Positions 1 through 5,006 of a stretch of 5,006 bases of DNA are shown in pieces. The position numbers and the translations under genes were made by a program. The DNA comes from Oscillospiraceae bacterium (GTDB lineage Bacteria > Bacillota > Clostridia > Oscillospirales > Ruminococcaceae), in NCBI GenBank assembly GCA_016295545.1, contig JAEDLA010000133.1, forward strand, positions 1 to 5,006, written 5' to 3'. The notes under the pieces are model-generated. The model saw only the letters and a list, made by a program, of their open reading frames with translations. It was not told where the DNA came from and ran no database searches. How positions within the stretch are numbered: position 1 is the stretch's first letter; every line of letters begins with the position of its first letter.

Positions 1-52
1 AGGGACTTTGTCCCTTTGGCAGGGGATTTTAAGGGGACAGCGTCCCCTTAAA
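1..52. repeat. Pair of intergenic hairpins, probable palindromic repeat element (cut by window edge)
   Basis: Two perfect inverted repeats stand side by side. The first has 6-base arms AGGGAC (1-6) and GTCCCT (10-15) around a 3-base loop. The second has 11-base arms TTTAAGGGGAC (28-38) and GTCCCCTTAAA (42-52) around the loop AGC. Neither is followed by a convincing T-run on the + strand, so a simple terminator is not the best reading. The run CCCTTTGG at 12-19 also occurs in the right arm of the long hairpin at 2758-2793, which suggests one repeat family. The left part lies outside the window, so the boundaries are unknown. A terminator for an upstream gene remains possible. Confidence 0.6.
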
Positions 53-93
53 TAAAACAGTACAAGTAAAAATTGATTTGCGTGCACGGAATA

Positions 94-98
94 GAGGT
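94..98 (+). promoter_or_regulatory. Ribosome binding site that fixes the HD-protein start
   Basis: GAGGT at 94-98 lies 7 bases before the ATG at 106. The alternative ATG at 100 is only one base from this site, and a TTG at 73 has no Shine-Dalgarno sequence in front of it. This favours translation from 106. No clear promoter is visible between the hairpins and this site. Confidence 0.65.
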
Positions 99-105
99 AA
101 TGGAA

Positions 106-696
106 ATGATAAATGAAAGACTTCAGAAACAGATGAAATTTATGGTTGAAATCGATAAAATGAAGAACATCTACAGGCAGACCTATGTTTTAGGCGAAAA
201 CCGCAAGGAAAACGACGCTGAACACAGCTGGCACATTGCTATAATGGCATTCATGCTTGCGGAGTATTCAGCTGAGCCTGTTGATGTGCTGAAAACAATG
301 AAAATGCTGCTTATCCACGATATTGTGGAGATAGACGCAGGTGATACATACTGCTATGATTCCGACGGCTATAAGACAAAAGCCGACAGAGAGGAAAAGG
401 CTGCACAGCGTATTTTCGGACTGCTTCCTGATGACCAGCAGAAAGAATTTTACAGCTTATGGCGTGAATTTGAGGACGGAAATACCAATGAAGCAAAATT
501 TGCCGCAGTCCTTGACCGTCTGCAGCCGCTTACCCTGAATTATACAAAGGACGGCATTTCATGGAAGGAACACGAAGTTCACCGTGAACAGGTGGAAAAG
601 CGCAATCTTACCACAGCTGAAACTGCTCCTGAGCTTGGTGAACTGCTGAATGCAATGCTTGACGATGCTGACTCAAAAGGCTTCTTTATAAAATAA
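106..696 (+). CDS. HD-domain phosphohydrolase, YfbR/HDDC2-like (5'-deoxynucleotidase family)
   Basis: The product is a 196-residue cytoplasmic metal-dependent phosphohydrolase of the HD superfamily. Known relatives (E. coli YfbR, human HDDC2) remove phosphate from (deoxy)nucleoside monophosphates. The metal and catalytic signature is visible in order: H40 in the AEHSWHIA segment, H71-D72 in LLIHDIVE, E75, D80 in AGD, and D137 in VLDRLQP. An Arg at 24, in the position of the substrate-binding Arg of YfbR, precedes the first His. Length fits the family (about 190-200 residues). The start at ATG 106 is chosen from the GAGGT site 7 bases upstream; the reading frame stays open back to a TTG at 73. 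By my alignment, the Trp that gives YfbR its 2'-deoxy preference is Gln25 here, so the exact substrate is uncertain. The gene stands alone, 175 bases before the next gene, with no clear terminator after its stop. The family call is firm; the substrate is inferred. Confidence 0.85.
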   Translation: MINERLQKQMKFMVEIDKMKNIYRQTYVLGENRKENDAEHSWHIAIMAFMLAEYSAEPVDVLKTMKMLLIHDIVEIDAGDTYCYDSDGYKTKADREEKAAQRIFGLLPDDQQKEFYSLWREFEDGNTNEAKFAAVLDRLQPLTLNYTKDGISWKEHEVHREQVEKRNLTTAETAPELGELLNAMLDDADSKGFFIK

Positions 697-780
697 TGCA
701 CAATTTTTGATGTGATAATTAGGCTGATTTTACTAAAACGCTGATTTTGGTGAAAATATTATGATAATTGCCGTAATGGC

Positions 781-809
781 TTGAAATTTCTTTCTTTACA
801 TGGTATTAT
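781..809 (+). promoter_or_regulatory. Sigma-A-type promoter for the LTA-synthase-family gene
   Basis: TTGAAA (781-786) and TATTAT (804-809) are separated by exactly 17 bases, close to the consensus for the vegetative sigma factor. The predicted start of transcription is near 816, which gives a leader of about 55 bases before the ATG at 872. The upstream part of the gap is AT-rich and has short direct repeats (GCTGATTTT at 723-731 and 740-748). Its position indicates that the downstream gene can be transcribed independently of the HD-protein gene. Confidence 0.65.
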
Positions 810-856
810 TTAGCTTGTCGAACATGGGATAATTCTGTTTTATGGAATTTTTATAC

Positions 857-865
857 AAGGAAGGA
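857..865 (+). promoter_or_regulatory. Ribosome binding site that fixes the LTA-synthase-family start
   Basis: AAGGAAGGA at 857-865 lies 6 bases before the ATG at 872. The in-frame ATG at 842 has no purine-rich site in front of it and would place this ribosome binding site inside the coding region, so 872 is preferred. Confidence 0.75.
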
Positions 866-871
866 TTTTAT

Positions 872-2725
872 ATGAAAGAAAAAATTATTACCGGAAAGGA
901 TAAATTATTTGCATGGATAAAACGTGTAAATGACGTGCGAAACCTGAATACTGACAAGTACAAGCGGATAAACACACTTATTCTGGTGCTTTTCCCCTTT
1001 TTTATTTGCAGTATGGCTGAGATAAATCAGGGAAAGTACATATCCTCTTACCTGACCTTTATTTATGAAAGACCTTCTGTAATGCTCTTTAATGTAATTA
1101 TTGCAGCACTTATTTTTTCTCTGCTTCTTGCCGCTGTGAAAAAGGGCTGGATAGCTATTCTGGCGGAAAGTATCGTTTACATGGCACTGAGCACTACAGA
1201 GCTTTTCAAATACGGTACAAACGGCAATCACCTTATCCTTTCGGATATGAAGCTTTTCCGGAGCGTAAAGAGCCTTACCTCCTTTGCATATATAAAGATA
1301 ACACCGCAGCTCATTATATATATGCTTATAGTTTTTGCTTATGTTGCTGCCGCATTCTATTTTAACCCGAAGTTTAAAATCAAGCCTGTGAAGCGTGTCG
1401 TTACAGCTGCCTGCTGCGTTATTCCCTGTGTGGGACTTGTTATCTCACCGGCATTCTCCACTCCTATTTATGCACTTTTCAATGTGGATACTACCGCTGC
1501 TACAAATACTTTTCTCCTTAATGAGAAATTTGAAAGCAACAGTCTCCTTGCTTTCCTCGTTCAGACCGCTTCTGAAAGCTTCTCCAACAGGCTTGTTGAA
1601 TCGGATTCCTACACCGAGGAAAATGTTGAGGAGATGATGGACATCGATATTGACACCACTGAGGACTTCAACGGCGGCAAAAAGCCCAATGTTATTGTTG
1701 TTATGAGCGAATCCTATGCCGATTTCCGTGCCTTTGACCAGCTTGATGTTGATGATTCCTACTATGAAGGCTTTGACCAGGCTGTTTCAGAAGGCTTCGG
1801 CGGTATTGCCATTACCCCTACTTACGCAAGCTTTACAGTACGTTCTGAATTCGAGCTTCTCTTTGGTCTGCCCGTCCGTTCAATAAACGATCCCAATATG
1901 CCCCAGCGTGAGCTTGCTGAGCGTGAGCAGCCTGCACTGGCACAGTATTATGACAGCTGGGGATATAAAACTGCATATATCCACCCGTTCCAGAGCAGCT
2001 TTTACAGCCGTTCAAGAGTATATGCGCAGTTCGGCTTTGACCAGCTTATCTTCCACAGCAGTGACGAAGAAACAGATTTTACTGTTCCTGTTGAGCGCTT
2101 CGGCACCTATGTTGACGATTCTACGATATTTAATCAGATAGAACAGCTTTTAACTGAAACCGAAGAACCCATGTACATTCACACAACTACCATGCAGAAT
2201 CACCAGCCCTACGACCAGGGCGAAGATCCCGACGACGAATTTCACAATTATTTACAGTGGGTACAGCACACCAATGAAGATCTGACTGCTTTTCTTGATA
2301 AGCTCAGTGAGCTTGACGAGCCAACCCTTGTATTTATGGTAGGCGACCACTTCCCCTCACTGAGAGGTGAAACAAGCGTTTACAATCAGCTTGACATCAA
2401 TGGTGACAACTGCAGCGTTCTCTATGAGCAGAAATATCTCCTCTGGAGCAACTACGGCGCAGATTTTTCATCAGTACCTGAAAACAAGGTATCATTCTTC
2501 TATATGCCCTATGTTCTTATGAATATTATTGACGCTCCCCGTGATGCATTTATTCAGAAAATGAACGACTATATGGAGACTATGCCGGTTTACTCCACAA
2601 ATTATGATTGTACAACTCCACGCTGTGAGGAGCTTGACCTGCTTACATACGACAGAGTTATCGGCGAGGTAATGTCACCCTGCCCTATTCCGGAGGAGAT
2701 TTTGGAATCAACTGCAAATGATTGA
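872..2725 (+). CDS. LTA synthase family protein (membrane-anchored sulfatase-fold glycerolphosphate transferase)
   Basis: The product is a 617-residue polytopic membrane enzyme. About five hydrophobic segments are visible near residues 33-50, 70-89, 93-111, 146-164 and 175-193, followed by a large extracellular sulfatase-fold domain starting at KPNVIVVMSES (271-281). LtaS-type enzymes transfer glycerolphosphate from phosphatidylglycerol to build lipoteichoic acid on the outer face of the membrane. The key residues of S. aureus LtaS all have counterparts: E280 (metal), T322 in FTVRSEFELL (catalytic nucleophile), R380 in FYSR, H444 in QNHQPY, and D492-H493 in MVGDHFPS. Length and topology match the family (about 600-650 residues). 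The start at ATG 872 is chosen from AAGGAAGGA 6 bases upstream. A promoter lies at 781-809 and a terminator-like hairpin at 2831-2852, so it is probably monocistronic. Fold and catalytic competence are well supported. Whether the product is true LTA, a primer, or another phosphoglycerol-decorated polymer cannot be told from sequence alone. Confidence 0.9.
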   Translation: MKEKIITGKDKLFAWIKRVNDVRNLNTDKYKRINTLILVLFPFFICSMAEINQGKYISSYLTFIYERPSVMLFNVIIAALIFSLLLAAVKKGWIAILAESIVYMALSTTELFKYGTNGNHLILSDMKLFRSVKSLTSFAYIKITPQLIIYMLIVFAYVAAAFYFNPKFKIKPVKRVVTAACCVIPCVGLVISPAFSTPIYALFNVDTTAATNTFLLNEKFESNSLLAFLVQTASESFSNRLVESDSYTEENVEEMMDIDIDTTEDFNGGKKPNVIVVMSESYADFRAFDQLDVDDSYYEGFDQAVSEGFGGIAITPTYASFTVRSEFELLFGLPVRSINDPNMPQRELAEREQPALAQYYDSWGYKTAYIHPFQSSFYSRSRVYAQFGFDQLIFHSSDEETDFTVPVERFGTYVDDSTIFNQIEQLLTETEEPMYIHTTTMQNHQPYDQGEDPDDEFHNYLQWVQHTNEDLTAFLDKLSELDEPTLVFMVGDHFPSLRGETSVYNQLDINGDNCSVLYEQKYLLWSNYGADFSSVPENKVSFFYMPYVLMNIIDAPRDAFIQKMNDYMETMPVYSTNYDCTTPRCEELDLLTYDRVIGEVMSPCPIPEEILESTAND

Positions 2726-2740
2726 TTTTATTATAAAAAA

Positions 2741-2793
2741 CGGCGCAGCCGCAAGGGGGGATTCCAAAGGGTTAATAAACCCTTTGGAATCCC
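2741..2793. repeat. Long intergenic palindrome with adjoining small hairpin, probable dispersed repeat
   Basis: A perfect inverted repeat with 16-base arms, GGGATTCCAAAGGGTT (2758-2773) and its complement (2778-2793), closes on a 4-base AATA loop. Just upstream, CGGC (2741-2744) and GCCG (2748-2751) form a small hairpin around GCA. No T-run follows on the + strand, so this is not a standard terminator, although so stable a stem would affect the 3' end of the preceding mRNA. The CCAAAGGG/CCCTTTGG core is shared with the hairpin at the window start. It begins 15 bases after the stop of the LTA-synthase-family gene. Confidence 0.7.
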
Positions 2794-2830
2794 GCTATTA
2801 ATCACTGCACATTTATTATTGACAATCTAC

Positions 2831-2852
2831 AGCGCCGGTTTATCCGGCGTTT
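2831..2852 (+). terminator. Terminator-like GC-rich hairpin between the LtaS-like and thioesterase genes
   Basis: The arms CGCCGG (2833-2838) and CCGGCG (2844-2849) pair perfectly around TTTAT. The stem extends outward through a G-U pair and an A-T pair to 2831/2851. Only three T residues follow (2850-2852) before the sequence becomes mixed, so termination may be inefficient. It lies 105 bases after the LTA-synthase-family stop and 39 bases before the thioesterase start. Confidence 0.45.
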
Positions 2853-2890
2853 GATATTAATGTCCATTTTTTTATATAAGGAGAATTATT

Positions 2891-3286
2891 ATGAAAGAAA
2901 TTACTGTCGGAATCAAAGGAACAGCTGAGCTTACTGCGGATAAATCCTGTCTTGCGTCAGCTGTGGGAAGCGGAAGTCTTGATGTTTTCGCAACTCCCTC
3001 AATGGTCATGCTTATGGAAAAGGCTGCGTGCAGCTGCCTTGCTGATTACCTTGAGGGCGATGAAACTACCGTAGGAACAGAAATTTCCGTTCAGCACACA
3101 TCAGCATCTCCTGCCGGTATGAAAATTACTGCCGAAGCTGAGGTTACAGCTGTCAGCGGACGTGAAATAACATTCAGAGTTACAGCCTGGGACAGTGCCG
3201 GAGAAATAGGAAATGGCACTCACAAAAGATTCCTTGTGTACGGAGAAAAATTCATGGCAAAAACTGCCGCTAAACTGCCGGATTAA
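2891..3286 (+). CDS. FlK-like hotdog-fold acyl-CoA thioesterase
   Basis: The product is a 131-residue single-domain hotdog thioesterase, cytoplasmic with no signal peptide, predicted to hydrolyse a short acyl-CoA. It resembles the fluoroacetyl-CoA thioesterase FlK of Streptomyces cattleya in the VFATPSMVMLME segment (32-43), VGTEISVQHT (61-70), and EIGNGTHKR (105-113). T35, E43 and H69 match the FlK catalytic triad T42/E50/H76 with a constant offset of seven residues, which is strong support for an active enzyme. By my recollected alignment, the aromatic lid residue Phe36 of FlK corresponds to Ser29 here, so fluoroacetyl-CoA is an unlikely substrate. The AAGGAGA sequence at 2878-2884, 6 bases before the ATG, gives a strong start. 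No convincing promoter lies after the hairpin at 2831-2852, so transcription may come partly by read-through. The final two codons lie in the stem of an intrinsic terminator. Confidence 0.87.
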   Translation: MKEITVGIKGTAELTADKSCLASAVGSGSLDVFATPSMVMLMEKAACSCLADYLEGDETTVGTEISVQHTSASPAGMKITAEAEVTAVSGREITFRVTAWDSAGEIGNGTHKRFLVYGEKFMAKTAAKLPD

Positions 3287-3305
3287 TATGCTATCCGGCT
3301 TTTTT
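3277..3305 (+). terminator. Intrinsic terminator overlapping the end of the thioesterase gene
   Basis: The arms GCCGGAT (3277-3283) and ATCCGGC (3293-3299) pair perfectly around a 9-base loop and are followed directly by six T residues (3300-3305). The left arm contains the last two sense codons (Pro130, Asp131), and the stop codon TAA (3284-3286) opens the loop. A terminating ribosome would cover the left arm. Confidence 0.85.
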
Positions 3306-3328
3306 AACGTCAAAGGCAGCCGGACTGG

Positions 3329-3346
3329 AAACAGTTTCTGTTTTTT
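3329..3346 (+). terminator. Weak second hairpin with T-run after the thioesterase gene
   Basis: AAACAG (3329-3334) pairs with CTGTTT (3338-3343) around TTT, and the T-run continues to 3346. The stem is short and AT-rich, so it is a back-up terminator at best, 24 bases after the strong one. Confidence 0.3.
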
Positions 3347-3374
3347 CACATAAAAATCCTTTTTTTTCTATGTG
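3347..3374. repeat. Imperfect inverted repeat in the htrA upstream region
   Basis: CACATA (3347-3352) pairs with TATGTG (3369-3374). Allowing one unpaired C at 3368, AAAA (3353-3356) pairs further with TTTT (3364-3367). It carries an eight-T tract (3360-3367). Possible roles are an operator or an upstream AT-rich promoter element; no function is demonstrated by the sequence. Confidence 0.4.
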
Positions 3375-3382
3375 CTATCATA

Positions 3383-3413
3383 TTGTTATCACAAAAAAGC
3401 TTATAATTATAAA
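3383..3413 (+). promoter_or_regulatory. Candidate htrA promoter region with a palindromic -10 area
   Basis: A perfect consensus -10 hexamer, TATAAT, is at 3402-3407 inside the 12-base palindrome TTATAATTATAA (3401-3412). The nearest -35-like hexamer, TTGTTA (3383-3388), is 13 bases away, which is too short for standard sigma-A spacing; paired with TATAAA at 3408-3413 the spacing is 19. The promoter is therefore plausible but not clean, and it may need an activator or a different sigma factor. Confidence 0.4.
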
Positions 3414-3425
3414 TATAGAAAACAA

Positions 3426-3453
3426 AGAGAAGCGTTGGATAAAACGTATCTCT
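3426..3453 (+). promoter_or_regulatory. Stem-loop in the predicted htrA 5' leader
   Basis: AGAGA (3426-3430) pairs with TCTCT (3449-3453). After one A-A mismatch and a G-U pair, CGTT (3433-3436) pairs with AACG (3443-3446) around a 6-base loop. The stem ends eight bases before the ribosome binding site of the protease gene. If transcription starts near 3413-3415 it would lie in the mRNA leader, where it could affect stability or temperature response. That role is inferred. Confidence 0.4.
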
Positions 3454-3461
3454 GAATATAG

Positions 3462-3467
3462 AAAGGA
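3462..3467 (+). promoter_or_regulatory. Ribosome binding site that fixes the HtrA start
   Basis: AAAGGA at 3462-3467 lies 8 bases before the ATG at 3476. The upstream in-frame ATG at 3467 overlaps this site and cannot use it, so translation most likely begins at 3476. Confidence 0.7.
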
Positions 3468-3475
3468 TGTTATAT

Positions 3476-4909
3476 ATGTCTGACAATTACAATGATTTCA
3501 ATGAAAACGAGAATTCACAGGAAAGCTCAAATTCCTACAGCTATGTGTCAGAAAACTCTGCATCTCCTAAAAAGCCGAAAAAACATACCGGACTTAAAGT
3601 TGTTGCATTTCTGCTCTGCCTTGCTATTGTTGGCGGAGGTTCGGTTCAGGTGTACAAATACATCGATAAAAACAGTCCGAAGGTTTCAGAGTTCAGCGAT
3701 GACAAAAGCGACACTGAATCCAAAGAAGAAAGCTCCTCAGAATCAAAAAACACGTCATCATCTGCCGCTGACAGCAGTTCAGACCTGCCAAGTCTTATAG
3801 ACCTTGCATCACGTACCGATGCCAAGTCAATTCCTGATATTGTTGACACCATAATGCCCTCTGTTGTGGGAGTTTCCTCAACCTTTGAATACACTTCCTC
3901 GGGTATGCAGTCCTTTGGCGGTTTTAGCTTCGGCTTCGGCAATGTTGAACCCCAGACTCAGCAGATGGTTGGTACAGGTACAGGTATCGTTATGACAAAA
4001 GACGGCTATATCGTCACAAATGCTCATGTTGTCTATGACGACAGCGAGTATAAATGCGGCGAAGCTGTTGAAGTTTCTGTTCTTTTCTCCGATGATGAGC
4101 AGACTCAGAAAGAAGCCAAAATCGTTGCTTATGATACTGAAACCGATATTGCTGTTCTGAAAGTTGACGCAAATGACCTTACTCCGGCATCATTCGGCGA
4201 CAGTGATGAGCTGAGAGTCGGCGAGCTTGTTATTGCAATAGGAAATCCTCTTGGATTCGACCTTTTCGGCTCAGTTACAAGCGGTATTGTTTCCGGACTT
4301 AACAGACAGATTACTATTAACGAAAAAAGCATGAACCTTATTCAGATAGATGCAGCTATTAACTCCGGAAACTCCGGCGGTCCTCTTGTAAACAGCTGCG
4401 GTCAGGTTATCGGCATAAATTCAGCAAAAATGTCCTCCAGCTACTCCTCACAGGCAAGCATTGAGGGACTGGGCTTTGCAATTCCTATCGACGAAGCTAA
4501 AGTCATAATCGATGACCTTATCAACTACAAGTACGTTAAGGGCAGACCTCAGATCGGTATAAGCACAAGAGATGTAAGCGAGACTGTTTCCAAATATTAC
4601 AATATCCCTATGGGCGTTTATGTTGCTGAGGTTGCTGAGGGCAGCTCCGCTGAATTTGCAGGAATCAAATCCGGCGACGTTATTATCGGTATTCAGGGCG
4701 AAGCTGTAACAACCGGCGAGGAACTGAACAAAATTAAAAACCAGTACAAGGCTGGCGACGAGATTACCCTCACTATAACACGAGGCGGCGAGGATATTGA
4801 TATAACACTTGTTCTTCAGGAGGAAAATGGAAACATGGCTTCCGGAGAAACCGATGAAAAGGACGATGAATCAGATGATACATCTGACGACAGCAAAGAC
4901 GTCCAGTAA
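3476..4909 (+). CDS. htrA: Membrane-tethered HtrA/DegP-type serine protease with one PDZ domain
   Basis: The product is a 477-residue S1C serine protease that degrades or handles damaged proteins outside the cell membrane. Order of parts: a polar, Asn/Ser-rich cytoplasmic tail (1-31); a Lys-rich stop (KKPKKH, 32-37); one membrane segment (about 39-60); a Ser/Asp/Glu-rich linker (about 70-104); a trypsin-like domain (about 118-345); one PDZ domain (about 354-450); and an acidic Asp/Ser/Glu tail (about 450-477). The catalytic triad is complete: H184 in VTNAHVV, D224 in ETDIAVLKV, and S300 in GNSGGP. A Phe/Gly-rich stretch (147-156) precedes the protease core, where family members have a variable regulatory loop. 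The layout matches Firmicutes HtrA-type proteins (usually about 400-480 residues). The start at 3476 is set by AAAGGA. It is a stand-alone gene with a structured leader and a terminator stem downstream. No two-component regulator is adjacent. The family call is firm; in vivo substrates are unknown. Confidence 0.93.
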   Translation: MSDNYNDFNENENSQESSNSYSYVSENSASPKKPKKHTGLKVVAFLLCLAIVGGGSVQVYKYIDKNSPKVSEFSDDKSDTESKEESSSESKNTSSSAADSSSDLPSLIDLASRTDAKSIPDIVDTIMPSVVGVSSTFEYTSSGMQSFGGFSFGFGNVEPQTQQMVGTGTGIVMTKDGYIVTNAHVVYDDSEYKCGEAVEVSVLFSDDEQTQKEAKIVAYDTETDIAVLKVDANDLTPASFGDSDELRVGELVIAIGNPLGFDLFGSVTSGIVSGLNRQITINEKSMNLIQIDAAINSGNSGGPLVNSCGQVIGINSAKMSSSYSSQASIEGLGFAIPIDEAKVIIDDLINYKYVKGRPQIGISTRDVSETVSKYYNIPMGVYVAEVAEGSSAEFAGIKSGDVIIGIQGEAVTTGEELNKIKNQYKAGDEITLTITRGGEDIDITLVLQEENGNMASGETDEKDDESDDTSDDSKDVQ

Positions 4910-4942
4910 ATCTATGAAATCCACAAAATCTCCATATATTAT

Positions 4943-4959
4943 TGTGATTCTGAATCACA
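4943..4959. repeat. Short perfect palindrome downstream of htrA
   Basis: TGTGATT (4943-4949) and AATCACA (4953-4959) pair around CTG. The sequence that follows is CT-rich rather than a T-run, so it is unlikely to terminate by itself. It might be an operator for a gene beyond the window, or an mRNA 3'-end stabilising hairpin. Confidence 0.4.
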
Positions 4960-4986
4960 GAACTTCTTCTCCTTATTAAGCAGAAA

Positions 4987-5006
4987 AGCCGGCATTACAG
5001 CCGGCT
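4987..5006 (+). terminator. Probable htrA terminator stem, truncated by the window edge
   Basis: AGCCGGC (4987-4993) pairs perfectly with GCCGGCT (5000-5006) around ATTACA. The window stops at the last base of the stem, so the expected T-run cannot be seen. Four A residues (4984-4987) lie at the left foot, which could allow termination from the opposite side as well. Confidence 0.65.

Noticed and set aside
73..105. N-terminal extension of the HD protein starting at TTG 73
   Set aside because: No ribosome binding site precedes 73, while GAGGT at 94-98 is well spaced for ATG 106; the extra residues do not resemble the family N-terminus.
842..871. N-terminal extension of the LTA-synthase-family protein from ATG 842
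   Set aside because: The strong AAGGAAGGA site at 857-865 would lie inside the coding region, and nothing purine-rich precedes 842.
905..1231. A 108-residue open frame on the - strand within the LTA-synthase-family gene
   Set aside because: It lies opposite a well-supported gene, has no recognisable domain, and its composition is that of an antisense shadow.
2819..2846. TTGACA at 2819-2824 as the -35 of a thioesterase promoter
   Set aside because: At 16-17 bases downstream the sequence is TATCCG or ATCCGG, a poor -10 that lies inside the GC-rich hairpin.
2851..2878. TTGATA (2851-2856) and TATATA (2873-2878) as a thioesterase promoter
   Set aside because: Transcription would start near 2885, beyond the AAGGAGA ribosome binding site, leaving a leaderless message that makes the strong site pointless.
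3435..3462. TTGGAT and TATAGA as an htrA promoter with 16-base spacing
   Set aside because: The -10 overlaps the ribosome binding site and the start point would fall almost on the start codon.
3646..3942. A 98-residue open frame on the - strand within htrA
   Set aside because: It mirrors the repetitive Ser/Asp linker of htrA and shows no family motif, so it is a compositional shadow.
1..5006. CRISPR array, tRNA or rRNA gene, transposase, toxin-antitoxin pair or phage-defence cassette
   Set aside because: No regularly spaced repeats, cloverleaf, rRNA-like sequence, or proteins of these classes were seen on either strand.

Overview
This window looks like ordinary chromosome from a low-to-moderate GC Gram-positive anaerobe, most likely a Ruminococcus-type member of the Oscillospiraceae. 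That placement is an inference from three things: strong AAGGAGG-like ribosome binding sites, envelope proteins of Firmicutes type (LtaS-like and HtrA-like), and the style of the intergenic palindromes. No sequence search was possible. All four convincing genes are on the + strand, and I see no credible gene on the - strand. No gap between genes exceeds 300 bases.

Layout: (1) 1-52 is a pair of hairpins that looks like the end of a dispersed palindromic repeat. (2) 106-696 encodes an HD-domain phosphohydrolase related to YfbR/HDDC2 nucleotidases. (3) 697-871 is an AT-rich gap with a good sigma-A-type promoter (TTGAAA, 17 bp, TATTAT). (4) 872-2725 encodes a membrane-anchored LTA-synthase-family enzyme with all the expected catalytic residues. 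(5) 2726-2890 holds a second palindromic repeat and a GC-rich terminator-like hairpin. (6) 2891-3286 encodes a small hotdog thioesterase of the FlK type, whose last codons lie inside its own terminator. (7) 3287-3475 is a leader region rich in inverted repeats. (8) 3476-4909 encodes a membrane-tethered HtrA-type serine protease with one PDZ domain. (9) 4910-5006 holds a palindrome and a terminator stem that ends exactly at the window edge.

The genes appear to be separate transcription units rather than one operon: gaps are 165-190 bases and contain promoters or terminators. Two products, the LtaS-like polymerase and the HtrA-like protease, act on the outer face of the membrane. The other two are cytoplasmic clean-up enzymes for nucleotides and acyl-CoA. 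A shared pathway is not supported. I found no evidence of a novel multi-gene system. The observations most worth checking are the altered specificity residues in the thioesterase and the HD protein, the palindromic repeat family, and the structured htrA leader.
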